A model generated the notes under the pieces. The model was not told the DNA's origin and did not search any database. It saw nothing but the letters and a program-made list of their open reading frames with translations. A stretch of DNA of 64,000 bases from Balneolaceae bacterium UBA7797 (GTDB taxonomy: Bacteria; Bacteroidota; Rhodothermia; Balneolales; Balneolaceae): the NCBI GenBank assembly GCA_002480645.1, contig DLCN01000032.1, forward strand, positions 1 through 64,000, written 5' to 3'. The position numbers were made by a program, and so were the translations under genes. Below, piece after piece: positions 1-8,656 of the stretch; the first letter of the stretch is position 1, and the number at the start of each line of letters is the position of its first letter.

Positions 1-615
1 TTAGTCGTAAATGAGCTCCTCCCCTTGAGAAGGGGAGGTCGGGTGGGGTCGAAAACCCTGTAGGTTATAAGCTACTTAGATTGGGTAAATGAGCCTGTTT
101 GTTACACACCCCTAAATCCCCTCTCAAGAGGGGACTTTTGTGTACGGGCACATTCAATGAAGAACATCCAGAAAAAACTACCGGGAGAAATGCGGGACTA
201 CTGGGTTTATGGGGTGAAGTAGTTCAGAGCAGGGAAGGCGATCAACGTATGGTATTAACGCCATCTCCATTTCTTCCGGCGACTTTTGCGCCACTTTTGG
301 TCGCTCAAAAGTGGTAAAACCTGTTTCCGGGTAATTATTACGAGATTGCCGCGGCTTGTGTTCGCTTCGCTCACTTCAATCCTCGCAAAGACCGCCTTAA
401 CGATTGAGTTTTAAGATTCAATGTCGCTCAAAAGTGGTAAACAGATTGTTCTATGGAGCAGAGCTCCTGTGGTGGAATTCCGCAGCGGAGCTACGGAACT
501 AGTTGAAGGGAAAATTAGTCGTAAATGAGCTCCTCCCCTTGCGAAGGGGAGGTCGGGAGAGGTCGGAGTTTCGGCCGCAGTTGGATGATATTGAATATTG
601 ACATTGAGTAAATAC
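1..615. repeat. Gene-free mosaic of dispersed palindromic repeats
   Basis: No convincing gene is present. The block is built of short repeats. A roughly 50-base unit occurs twice in direct orientation, at 1-50 and 515-564, with only a few differences; each copy carries a perfect 9-bp hairpin with a 3-base loop (18-26/30-38 in copy one). A second hairpin lies at 117-134 (7-bp stem). A 19-base sequence containing tcgctcaaaagtgg is present at 300-318 and 423-441, and in the first copy it forms part of an 8-bp inverted repeat (291-298/307-314). A further hairpin lies at 478-498. Short open frames here read through the repeats and do not look like proteins. I infer these are intergenic repetitive elements of the kind scattered through Bacteroidota-like genomes. 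Confidence 0.7.
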
Positions 616-647
616 AAAAAAAGTCCCGACACAGTGTATCGGGACTT
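616..647 (-). terminator. Rho-independent terminator of the sulfate operon
   Basis: Read on the minus strand, a perfect 9-bp stem (aagtcccga / tcgggactt, at 639-647 and 621-629) with a 9-base loop is followed by a run of seven T. It lies 26 bases beyond the cysNC stop codon, in the right orientation to end the minus-strand cys operon. Confidence 0.9.
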
Positions 648-672
648 AGTCAGATCCGTAAAATATATCAGA

Positions 673-2592
673 TCATAAAAGTGATTTGATCTTAGCTACA
701 GCTTCTTCCACTGATAGCTTATCGGTGTCGATCACCAGAGCATCCTCACCGGGCGCTTCATGATCGGCATCAAATCCGGTCAGATTAGTGATCTCGCCTT
801 TCTCTGCCCTGGCATAGAGTCCTTTCGGATCCCGTGATTTGGCCGTTTCAGGTGAACAGGTCACAAATACTTCTCTGAAAGAGGTATCCGGGAAGAGTGC
901 TTTTACGGCATCCCGGTCTGCTTTATAGGGCGAAACAAATGTACAGATCACGATATTTCCATGTTCGAAGAATAACCGGGCGGTATGTCCCACTCTCCGG
1001 ATATTCTCTTTCCGGTCTTTAGGACTGAATCCAAGATCCCCGTTCAAGCCGTGACGAACCTGATCCCCGTCCAGCAGTACCGTTTGTTTTCCATCGTTCC
1101 AAAGTTCTTTCTCCAGTTCCTTGGCGATCGTACTCTTTCCTGCGCCTGAAATACCGGTAAACCAAAGCACCTGCGCTTTATGACCATTTCGGCTTTCGCG
1201 CTCTTCACGGGTAATATTCCATGGTTCCCAGGTCACATTCGGTGAAGTGAGGATCTCATCTGTTCCTTCGTCCCCTATCTGTTTGGACCGGGTGGAACCT
1301 GCTCGGATCATACCTGCTCCTACCGTAACATTCGTTGCCGGATCAATAATGATGAAACTACCGGTCTTCTGATTGATCTTATAAGGATCGAAGAAGATAC
1401 TCTTACTGGTCTTCAGCTTTACACGCCCGATCTCGTTCAATTCCAGGGTATCGGTCTCTTCTCTGTGCAGGGTATCTACATTGATCTTATAAAATAACTC
1501 ATCCACAAACACCTGCACCTGATTAGAGGTATGTTGCAGGATATACTGTTTGTTCAGATCGAGTTCTTTCTCATTCATCCAGCATACCACAGATTCGAAT
1601 TCATTTCGAATGGTTGGTACATTATCCTTACGAACGATCATATCCCCACGACTGATATCGATCTCATCCTCAATAGTGATCGTAACTGAATCTCTTGGAT
1701 TAGCTTCATCGAGATTTCCATCAAAGGTAACCAGTTCCTTCACTTTTGATGTCAGACCGGATGGAAGCACTTGAATCTCATCACCGGGACGTACATGACC
1801 TGATGCCACCTGCCCGGAGAACCCGCGGAAGTGCATTCCCGGACGGATCACATACTGCACCGGAAACCGGAAATCCACCACATTATCTGCGGCATCAACT
1901 TTCACCGTTTCCAGATGATGGAGAAGCGTGGCACCTTTGTACCAATCCATCTTATCCCCCTGCTCCACAACATTATCTCCTTTAAGGGCAGAGATCGGGA
2001 TGAAAGTCACATCGGTTACTTCCAGTTTATGAGCAAATTCTTCAAAATCGGCTACGATCTCGTCAAACACTTCCTCACTGTAATCCACCAGATCCATCTT
2101 ATTGACTGCCACTACCAGATGAGGAATTCTCAGTAAGGATGAAATAAAGGCGTGGCGCCGGGATTGAGTTAGAATTCCCTTGGAAGCATCCACCAGAATG
2201 ATCGCCAGATCTGCCGTAGAGGCACCGGTCACCATATTACGGGTGTACTGGGTATGGCCCGGTGTATCCGCAATAATGAATTTCCTTTTCGGAGTGGCAA
2301 AGTAGCGATAGGCCACATCAATGGTGATCTTCTGCTCTCGTTCTGCTTTCAGCCCGTCTGTTAACAAGGCCAGATTAACCTCTTCTTCCCCGCTGCTTTT
2401 GCTGCTTTTCTCGATGGCCTCCATCTGATCTTCAAAGATCGATTTAGAATCGTACAGAAGCCGGCCGATGAGGGTGCTTTTACCGTCATCCACTGAACCG
2501 GCTGTCGTAAACCTCAGCAGATCCATGTTCAGGTAAGCATTGTCAGTTTTGAGTTCTGAGTTTTGAGTTTTGAGTTTATTGTCTTCGCTCAT
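673..2592 (-). CDS. cysNC: Bifunctional sulfate adenylyltransferase large subunit / adenylylsulfate kinase (CysN-CysC fusion)
   Basis: The N-terminal half is a translation-factor-like GTPase that, with CysD, makes APS from ATP and sulfate. G1 is at residues 32-40 (GSVDDGKST), G3 DTPGH at 109-113 and G4 NKMD at 164-167; EF-Tu-like beta-barrel domains follow to about 450. The C-terminal part (about 470-639) is an APS kinase with P-loop GISGAGKS (480-487) and the DGDxxRHGLN motif, making PAPS. CysNC fusions of this kind are well known. It is the last gene of the sulfate operon, starting one base after the stop of the four-helix-bundle gene. Residues 6-16 (KLKTQNSELKT) are a translation of the GAGTTTTGAG-type repeat that ends the adjacent insertion. 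An internal ATG at 2526 (Met23, MDLLRF) would give a conventional N-terminus, so the start is uncertain. Confidence 0.96.
   Translation of the reverse strand: MSEDNKLKTQNSELKTDNAYLNMDLLRFTTAGSVDDGKSTLIGRLLYDSKSIFEDQMEAIEKSSKSSGEEEVNLALLTDGLKAEREQKITIDVAYRYFATPKRKFIIADTPGHTQYTRNMVTGASTADLAIILVDASKGILTQSRRHAFISSLLRIPHLVVAVNKMDLVDYSEEVFDEIVADFEEFAHKLEVTDVTFIPISALKGDNVVEQGDKMDWYKGATLLHHLETVKVDAADNVVDFRFPVQYVIRPGMHFRGFSGQVASGHVRPGDEIQVLPSGLTSKVKELVTFDGNLDEANPRDSVTITIEDEIDISRGDMIVRKDNVPTIRNEFESVVCWMNEKELDLNKQYILQHTSNQVQVFVDELFYKINVDTLHREETDTLELNEIGRVKLKTSKSIFFDPYKINQKTGSFIIIDPATNVTVGAGMIRAGSTRSKQIGDEGTDEILTSPNVTWEPWNITREERESRNGHKAQVLWFTGISGAGKSTIAKELEKELWNDGKQTVLLDGDQVRHGLNGDLGFSPKDRKENIRRVGHTARLFFEHGNIVICTFVSPYKADRDAVKALFPDTSFREVFVTCSPETAKSRDPKGLYARAEKGEITNLTGFDADHEAPGEDALVIDTDKLSVEEAVAKIKSLL
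2544..2578. repeat. Left repeat array of the four-helix-bundle element
   Basis: On the plus strand this is a short array of gagtt(t/c)tgag units, about four copies. The same motif appears in opposite orientation at 3011-3041, so the two arrays form imperfect inverted repeats around the four-helix-bundle gene. The left array lies inside the first codons of cysNC. Confidence 0.75.
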
Positions 2593-2593
2593 A

Positions 2594-2944
2594 TTAGATC
2601 TTTGCCTTTGTTGTCTTAATGATCGATGTAAGAATCTTTATGAGCTCAATACACCGATCAATATTTTGCTCAACTTCAATATTCAAAGTATTAGTAGCTT
2701 CAAGCAGACGTAGCCAGTACCAAGACTCCCTTGCCTCTTTTAATGCTATCGACATTTTATTTACAAAATCTTTTCTGGAAACCGCTGCTCCGGCTTCATT
2801 TACATTTGCCCCGATGCTGGTTCCGGCTTTCAGTATTTGACGACCTAGATCAAATTCATTGAGCCGAATCAGTTCTTTATGTAATTCGAGAGTGATCAAA
2901 GCAAATTCAAAAGATTTATCATAAACAGGACCTTTGTATTTCAT
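2594..2944 (-). CDS. Four-helix-bundle protein (S23 / 23S rRNA intervening-sequence protein family)
   Basis: A 116-residue protein predicted to be all-helical. It has the family hallmarks: K-G-P-V-YDKSFEFA near the N-terminus, then the central GRQILKAGTSIGANVNEA helix, SRKDFVNKM, and an ES-YWLRLLE segment. This family includes ORFs found in 23S rRNA intervening sequences and the Avd accessory protein of diversity-generating retroelements; the function of free-standing copies is unknown. An in-frame start at 3025 would add 27 residues, but that stretch translates the repeat array and has no family similarity, so I chose the ATG at 2944. It is an oddity in a sulfate operon: it separates cysD from cysNC, which usually adjoin, and its stop codon is one base from the cysNC start. 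Confidence 0.85.
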   Translation of the reverse strand: MKYKGPVYDKSFEFALITLELHKELIRLNEFDLGRQILKAGTSIGANVNEAGAAVSRKDFVNKMSIALKEARESWYWLRLLEATNTLNIEVEQNIDRCIELIKILTSIIKTTKAKI

Positions 2945-3010
2945 AAGAGTTGGTTTAGTTGAGTTTAACAAGTAAGACTTAATCCAAAAGAATTCCTTAC
3001 AATTGTTTAA

Positions 3011-3041
3011 CTCAAAACTATGCACTCAAAACTCTACACTA
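3011..3041. repeat. Right repeat array of the four-helix-bundle element
   Basis: Two ctcaaaact units separated by atgca, running up to the cysD stop codon at 3039-3041. The array is the inverted counterpart of the one at 2544-2578. The position suggests the whole 2544-3041 block was inserted immediately after cysD. Confidence 0.7.
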
Positions 3042-3947
3042 AAAGTATCCCTGCTTTTTTCGGTCTTCCATGGCGGTTTCGCTGCGCTTATCATCATGAC
3101 GGGTTCCCCGTTCCGTTTCGCGGGCTGAAGCCACTTCCTGAATGATATCCTCCAGAGAGGCCGCATCCGAACTTACCGCTCCGGTACAGGTGGCATCCCC
3201 GATCGTTCTGAAACGAACTACTCTGGTTACCACTTCTTCATCATCCATCTTGTTTACAAACTCAGTATCAGCCAGCCATACTCCGCGACGATTGAATACC
3301 TTACGTTCATGTGCAAAATAAATGGATGGAATCTCAATATTTTCCTGTGCAATATACTGCCACACATCCATTTCCGTCCAGTTACTCAACGGGAATACCC
3401 GGAAATTCTCGCCCGGTTTTTTGCGGCCATTATACAGATTCCACAATTCGGGCCGCTGATTCTTAGGATCCCACTGACCAAAGATATCACGGTGTGAGAA
3501 GAAACGTTCTTTTGCCCGTGCCTTTTCCTCATCCCGGCGTCCACCGCCCAGAGCCGCATCAACCTGATGCTTTTTGAGGGTATCAAGCAACGTAACGGTC
3601 TGAAGAGCATTTCTGCTGGCATCAGGACCTGTTTCCTCTTCCACACGTCCGGCGTCAATAGAGTCCTGAACACTACCTACGATCAGTTCCACCCCGTGCT
3701 TTTCAACCAGTTTATCGCGGAACTCGATGGTTTCCGGAAAATTATGCCCGGTATCCACGTGCATAAGTGGAAATGGCACTTTACCCGGGTGAAATGCTTT
3801 GAGTGCGAGATGAAACATCACGATGGAATCTTTTCCACCTGAAAAGAGTAGGACGGGTCGCTCAAACTGAGCCGCCACTTCCCGCATCACATAGATGCCT
3901 TCATCTTCGAGTTCTTTAAGGTGAGAATGTGATTTTAAAACAGTCAT
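3039..3947 (-). CDS. cysD: Sulfate adenylyltransferase small subunit CysD
   Basis: The 302-residue ATP-pyrophosphatase-type catalytic subunit of ATP sulfurylase; it pairs with CysN to form APS in the cytoplasm. The PP-loop SGGKDS lies at residues 36-41, and the family block H-V-DTGHNFPET follows. Further family motifs seen are GGGRRDEEKARAKER and the arginine-rich C-terminal tail ending in KKQGYF. Length is normal for CysD. It starts one base past the cysQ stop, so the two are surely co-transcribed. Downstream, the expected cysN neighbour is displaced by about 500 bases of inserted sequence. Confidence 0.97.
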   Translation of the reverse strand: MTVLKSHSHLKELEDEGIYVMREVAAQFERPVLLFSGGKDSIVMFHLALKAFHPGKVPFPLMHVDTGHNFPETIEFRDKLVEKHGVELIVGSVQDSIDAGRVEEETGPDASRNALQTVTLLDTLKKHQVDAALGGGRRDEEKARAKERFFSHRDIFGQWDPKNQRPELWNLYNGRKKPGENFRVFPLSNWTEMDVWQYIAQENIEIPSIYFAHERKVFNRRGVWLADTEFVNKMDDEEVVTRVVRFRTIGDATCTGAVSSDAASLEDIIQEVASARETERGTRHDDKRSETAMEDRKKQGYF

Positions 3948-3948
3948 A

Positions 3949-4722
3949 TTATAATGATTGTGCGTCTATGAATTCGTCAATCCCGATCATAAAAAAGGGA
4001 TTAAGCAGATTTTCTTTGTTGTAAGTGAGTGGAGAATATTTTTCTCCGGAGTCGGTGGAATAGCGATATACTGCATCTGCGGCAGCTGTATCCCATTCCA
4101 TAGTAGGGCCCAGACGTGGATACAGGTCGGCTTTTCCTTCGGCTACCAGACAAAATTTGATAGAGCTGCCGGAAGGTACTTCTTCCGTGACCTCGATCCC
4201 GATATCCTGTAATTTCTTCCGTGTAGTGTCATCCCCGTGAGAACGACTTACTACGATACGGGCCTTTCCGGGCTTTTTAAATTCGGGGGAGATCAATCTG
4301 GTTTTAGTACCGTCCCCATCGATCTTATAGGTTCCTTCATCAACGGAGCCGAAATAAGTTATATCCATGGCCGGCACATATACCACTCCGAATACCGGCT
4401 TCCCATTTTCTATCAGGGCGATATTAACCGTAAACTCCCCGTTCTTCTTTATAAATTCTTTGGTACCGTCCAGTGGATCAACCATCCAGAACTTCGTCCA
4501 CTCCTTTCTTTCTGAGTAATCAGGGACTCCGGACTCTTCCGAAATGATCGGTATATCCGGAGTTATGGTTTTTAGTCCGGCCACAATATGATGATGCGCA
4601 GCCAGATCTGCTTTGGTAAGCGGGGAATCATCTCCCTTATGGGTCACTTCAATTTCGTCGGAATAATATTCCAGGATCTTTGCACCGGCCTCTTTGGCTA
4701 ACCCGATAATTTTATCAGTCAT
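3949..4722 (-). CDS. cysQ: 3'(2'),5'-bisphosphate nucleotidase CysQ
   Basis: A 257-residue member of the inositol monophosphatase superfamily that hydrolyses PAP (and PAPS) to AMP, removing an inhibitory by-product of sulfate assimilation. Metal-binding motifs are seen: Glu62-Glu63, DPLDGTKEF at 82-90, and WDTAAADA at 210-217, in the order and spacing typical of CysQ. It lies between the permease gene and cysD with gaps of 14 and 1 bases, so it belongs to the same operon. Confidence 0.95.
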   Translation of the reverse strand: MTDKIIGLAKEAGAKILEYYSDEIEVTHKGDDSPLTKADLAAHHHIVAGLKTITPDIPIISEESGVPDYSERKEWTKFWMVDPLDGTKEFIKKNGEFTVNIALIENGKPVFGVVYVPAMDITYFGSVDEGTYKIDGDGTKTRLISPEFKKPGKARIVVSRSHGDDTTRKKLQDIGIEVTEEVPSGSSIKFCLVAEGKADLYPRLGPTMEWDTAAADAVYRYSTDSGEKYSPLTYNKENLLNPFFMIGIDEFIDAQSL

Positions 4723-4736
4723 TAATTAGTTGATTT

Positions 4737-6530
4737 TCAAAATTCCCATAATAACGGCACTAAAGATAGGGTAATAATTGCTACAATAAAATTTAATGGA
4801 AGCCCTATTTTCAGGTAATCAGTATACTTGTACCCACCGGGACCGTAGATCATGAGATTGGTCTGATATCCCAACGGCGTGGAAAAGCTGGCTGACGCCC
4901 CCATAATGATCACGATAGCAAAAGGAACAAAGTCAATGCCCATATTCTGTGCGATCGATAATGCAATTGGAAATACCAGGACGGCAGCCGCATTGTTTGT
5001 GATCATTTCAGTGAGAATCCATGTGATCAGATAGGTGATCAATAATGCCAAAACCGGACTATCTGAAGCAAAGAGTAACACCTCGGAAGCTAAATATGCA
5101 GCCACACCGGTAGACGATAACGCCCCTCCTATCCCTAAGGAAGAAGCGATGGCGATCAATACCCTAAAATCAATGGCTTCCAGGCTCGCACTGTAACGAA
5201 TCGCGCGTAACAGGATCATTGCTCCGGCTGCTAAGAACGAAGCCTGTAACATACTTAGTAATCCTGTTCCGGCTAAAATGATCATTCCAGTCAGTGTTAT
5301 GATCGCAGCTCCTGATCTTTTATAATTCGTTGGTGTTGCCCCTTCGATCGGACTTATCAGATAAAAATCATTGGAATTCCGGTATCTCCTCACAAAACTA
5401 GCATGCGTCTCCATTAACAAGGTATCACCGGTTTTGAGGGTAATATCTCCGATCTTTTCTTTTAACCGCTCCCCGCTTCGGGATACTGCAATTACCACCG
5501 CATTGTAGCGGTCTCTGAAATTTCCTTCTTTGATCGTCCGGCCTTTGATTGGGTTTGATGTGGATACCACCGCTTCTATAAGTATCCGGTCGTTTTTCGG
5601 GGCATCCAGTTTAAATACCTGATCGGTGGCGGGTACCAATCCCTGAATATTCTGCAGATCTACGATGGAATCGACAATACCGGCAAAGATCAGCCGGTCA
5701 CCCGCATTCAGCTTTTGATTGGGGCCTACGGCCGGGATCACTTCTTCATTACGGATGATCTCTACCAGGTAACAACCGGGTAACTGCCGAAGACCTGCAT
5801 CCTGTACCGTTTTTCCGGAGAGATTACTTCCCTTTTCAACGATCATTTCCATGGTATACTCACGGGGATCTTTAAAGGACTGATAGGCCTCTCCCCGTGA
5901 TGGCAGCAACTTATCCCCGAAAAGAAATAAGTAGATAAATCCTGCAATGGCAGCCGGTATCCCCACCAGAGCCGGTTCAAATAATCCCAGAGAACGAACA
6001 CTTGCTTCATCGATCAGCAATCCGTTCAGAATAAGATTGGTACTGGTTCCGATCAAAGTACACGTACCTCCAAGAATAGCTGCATAACTTAACGGTATCA
6101 GGATCTTTGATACCGGAATACCCGTTTTACGACTCCAGTGCTCCAGCGCCGGAATAAAAGAAGCAACAATGGGAGTATTATTCATGAAGGCACTCATGAT
6201 CATTACAGGGGCCATGATCCTCGCCTGTGCCCTTCTCACCGTTTTTATATCTCCCATGATGATCTGCGTGATATACTGTATGGCTCCCGTTTCCCTCAAT
6301 GCAGCAGCTACCACATATAAGGCAGCTACCGTCAGCATACCTTCGTTCGAAAAACCGGAAAGAGCAGCATCCGGACTTACCACACCGGTGATCAGCAGGA
6401 ATGAAAGTCCCGCGAGAAGGATCATATCAACAGAATAATGCGTGGTGATGAGCATGATCAGAGTCCATAAGATCACTCCGATCACTACCCAGCCTTCGAT
6501 GGTCATGTAAATGATGTTTAAAAATTCCAT
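4737..6530 (-). CDS. SLC13-family anion permease with two RCK_C domains, probable sulfate transporter
   Basis: A 597-residue polytopic inner-membrane protein. Two hydrophobic transporter halves carry the characteristic NNTPIVA...GTSTNL and NNAAAVLVFP...PLGYQTNLM motifs. Between them lie two soluble TrkA-C/RCK_C-like domains (roughly residues 217-300 and 310-385). Proteins of this layout are SLC13/DASS-family sodium-coupled anion carriers. Being first in a cysQ-cysD-cysNC operon makes sulfate the likely substrate, an inference from context. The start at 6530 is plausible; Met9 is an alternative. No clear promoter was recognised in the 70 bases upstream. Confidence 0.88.
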   Translation of the reverse strand: MEFLNIIYMTIEGWVVIGVILWTLIMLITTHYSVDMILLAGLSFLLITGVVSPDAALSGFSNEGMLTVAALYVVAAALRETGAIQYITQIIMGDIKTVRRAQARIMAPVMIMSAFMNNTPIVASFIPALEHWSRKTGIPVSKILIPLSYAAILGGTCTLIGTSTNLILNGLLIDEASVRSLGLFEPALVGIPAAIAGFIYLFLFGDKLLPSRGEAYQSFKDPREYTMEMIVEKGSNLSGKTVQDAGLRQLPGCYLVEIIRNEEVIPAVGPNQKLNAGDRLIFAGIVDSIVDLQNIQGLVPATDQVFKLDAPKNDRILIEAVVSTSNPIKGRTIKEGNFRDRYNAVVIAVSRSGERLKEKIGDITLKTGDTLLMETHASFVRRYRNSNDFYLISPIEGATPTNYKRSGAAIITLTGMIILAGTGLLSMLQASFLAAGAMILLRAIRYSASLEAIDFRVLIAIASSLGIGGALSSTGVAAYLASEVLLFASDSPVLALLITYLITWILTEMITNNAAAVLVFPIALSIAQNMGIDFVPFAIVIIMGASASFSTPLGYQTNLMIYGPGGYKYTDYLKIGLPLNFIVAIITLSLVPLLWEF

Positions 6531-6600
6531 CGAATATAGAGCTTTCTACACTTGTTCGAAGGAATTTTTCCTGATCTGTCTCAGAACAAAAGTGTGCAAC

Positions 6601-8655
6601 TTATTTAAAAGACCATCTGATCTGCGCGCCAAAATAACTTCTCTTGTTCCCGGTGATCTCATTCAACCCGCTACTAAGTGAAAAAACATCTTCATACCTT
6701 GAAACAGCATATTTTATCCGGATATCCAAAAACCGGACAGGCTCGTATTTCAGAACCACATATGATCTTTGTCCCCGATCACTCAATACAGTGTTCGACA
6801 TCACATACAGCAGATCGGTTTCGTATTGATACACTCGGGTATCGAAACTATCGGTATCGAAAAGTGTGTGTCTCATATCTGCACGAAGGTTCCCGGTGAT
6901 CTGAACTCTCACATCCTGATAGATCAGAAACCCCTGTTCTTTCTCGCCTCCGGCAGGTGTAAACCAAACGTATTCAATTCGGGGACGAAGCCTTAAAGCC
7001 GGACTACTGTTATATTCAAACTGCATCCGAATACTTTGCCTTCGCTCTTTTCCTGACTGATCGACCTCCCTGCCATAATTATCATAGATCGTAAAATCTG
7101 ATTCCTTCACCTCATTTCTGTACAGGATATACCCATTCAATTTTCTACTGACTTCTATCTCTATCAATCCCAGCAGATCATTGCCTTTCGAGGGTTTTGA
7201 CACTCCGTTTATTGCGAATGGAAAGGTATAATGATCTATATAGCTGCTAAGTGTGATCTTGTTTGAAATTGCATGCCGGAGACCAAAATATACTCCTCTT
7301 TCATTTTGAGGATCACCGGAGCGTTCCCCGAATCCATCCCCAAAAAAAGATTGAAAATCTTCATTGAAATTCCGCGCCGATACTGAGAGTTCGGTATGGC
7401 CTCCGATCCGGGTTTGGAATCCGACAATTGAAGCGATCCCCCCATTCCTGCTTCGGGCAACTTCGCCATAGAATAATGTGGAGTTAATTATTGCCCGGTA
7501 ATCGAAGCCCGCCACTGAGTGCACCTTTCCTTCAAAATCGAACTGATCTTCAACAGCGGAGCCACGCAGAATATATGTATCAAACTCATTGTGATATCCC
7601 GTGCTGCCAAGGATCCCGACAGGTGTTTGTACTGTAACCCGGTATCCGATGGTTTTTTGACCCAGATTATTCTTTCTGGATAATTCATTCACCGTTCTGT
7701 GAAAACCGGATGAGGAAGGAAATCGAACCGAATCGTTCTGTACCACCGAAGCGGTACGTTTTCTGTTGGAATAGAAAACGGTGGTCTTCACCTTCTCACC
7801 ATAACTTGCGGCCACCCCTCTGAAGAAATCCGTTTCCTGAGCGGAAGAATAAGGCCTGAGTCCCCGTTCATTTCTGTTTGCACTACCGATCACCTCCCTC
7901 CCTTTTCCAAAGGCGCCTCCGGTCCACAATACTAACCCCTGACCAAAACTCAGGCTGTAATCCCCAATGATGAGTTGATCCAGCTTCCCATTATTCTGAA
8001 GGGCTATATGCCAGGAATTGAGATCGAAACCGGAAACACCTTCTAGTGTTTCACCGGCATCTTTCTCTTGTGTTAGGTTGAGTGAAAGGTGATCGGATTG
8101 CATTCTGATCCGTTGATAATACTTTACGGGACTCCCTAAATAACCACCACCGGAATCGGGGCGTATGTATCCCTCCTGTTCTTCCAGGTTCTGTTGAAAC
8201 CGGTTGATCATCTCAACCCTCGTATTCGCCTTCCAATAATCCGGATTCATGTACATGTCCCGGAAACGCTCTTTACTGCCCCCAATGGTCACATAGGGAC
8301 TCATGCGATCAAAAGTAACTGACCCGATTCCGGGGATTTTTACCAACTCGCCAATTGATTCAAAGGGTTTGTTTTCCCGGTATGTTAAAATGGCTTTTGC
8401 TTTGATGAGATCCATTCCCGGTACCTGAAGCAGGTCATTGATCCCGGCAATATTGATATTTACCGGATCTGCTGCGAGATCTTCCAGAAACTGTGTAAGT
8501 TGTTCCCCGCTTATTCCGGAGTTCTCAGGATCCAGTTCTTCAAAATTCGTTTCCAGTTGAGCTTCAATTTTGGTGGAAGTTGAATCCTGAGCCTGAATAT
8601 CTCCGGCCATCAGAAATAGCATGAGCCACAGCAATATCAGAATGGAGCTCTTCAT
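6601..8655 (-). CDS. Exported helix-hairpin-helix (ComEA-like) protein with C-terminal beta-barrel
   Basis: A 684-residue protein with a clear signal peptide (cleavage near AQA/QD). At about residues 62-125 there are two helix-hairpin-helix repeats of the ComEA type: NINIAGINDLLQVPGM followed by FESIGELVKIPGIG. From about 150 onward the sequence is rich in alternating aromatic and polar strands and ends in Phe-Lys after WS, like an outer-membrane beta-barrel. HhH repeats of this type bind DNA in competence proteins, so a role in DNA contact at the cell surface is possible but unproven. It is the second gene after a PorV-like barrel, with one base between them. Confidence 0.8.
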   Translation of the reverse strand: MKSSILILLWLMLFLMAGDIQAQDSTSTKIEAQLETNFEELDPENSGISGEQLTQFLEDLAADPVNINIAGINDLLQVPGMDLIKAKAILTYRENKPFESIGELVKIPGIGSVTFDRMSPYVTIGGSKERFRDMYMNPDYWKANTRVEMINRFQQNLEEQEGYIRPDSGGGYLGSPVKYYQRIRMQSDHLSLNLTQEKDAGETLEGVSGFDLNSWHIALQNNGKLDQLIIGDYSLSFGQGLVLWTGGAFGKGREVIGSANRNERGLRPYSSAQETDFFRGVAASYGEKVKTTVFYSNRKRTASVVQNDSVRFPSSSGFHRTVNELSRKNNLGQKTIGYRVTVQTPVGILGSTGYHNEFDTYILRGSAVEDQFDFEGKVHSVAGFDYRAIINSTLFYGEVARSRNGGIASIVGFQTRIGGHTELSVSARNFNEDFQSFFGDGFGERSGDPQNERGVYFGLRHAISNKITLSSYIDHYTFPFAINGVSKPSKGNDLLGLIEIEVSRKLNGYILYRNEVKESDFTIYDNYGREVDQSGKERRQSIRMQFEYNSSPALRLRPRIEYVWFTPAGGEKEQGFLIYQDVRVQITGNLRADMRHTLFDTDSFDTRVYQYETDLLYVMSNTVLSDRGQRSYVVLKYEPVRFLDIRIKYAVSRYEDVFSLSSGLNEITGNKRSYFGAQIRWSFK

Positions 8656-8656
8656 C

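Noticed and set aside
99..317. 72-codon plus-strand frame in the repeat region
   Set aside because: Reads through palindromic repeats, with no signal, motif or protein-like pattern.
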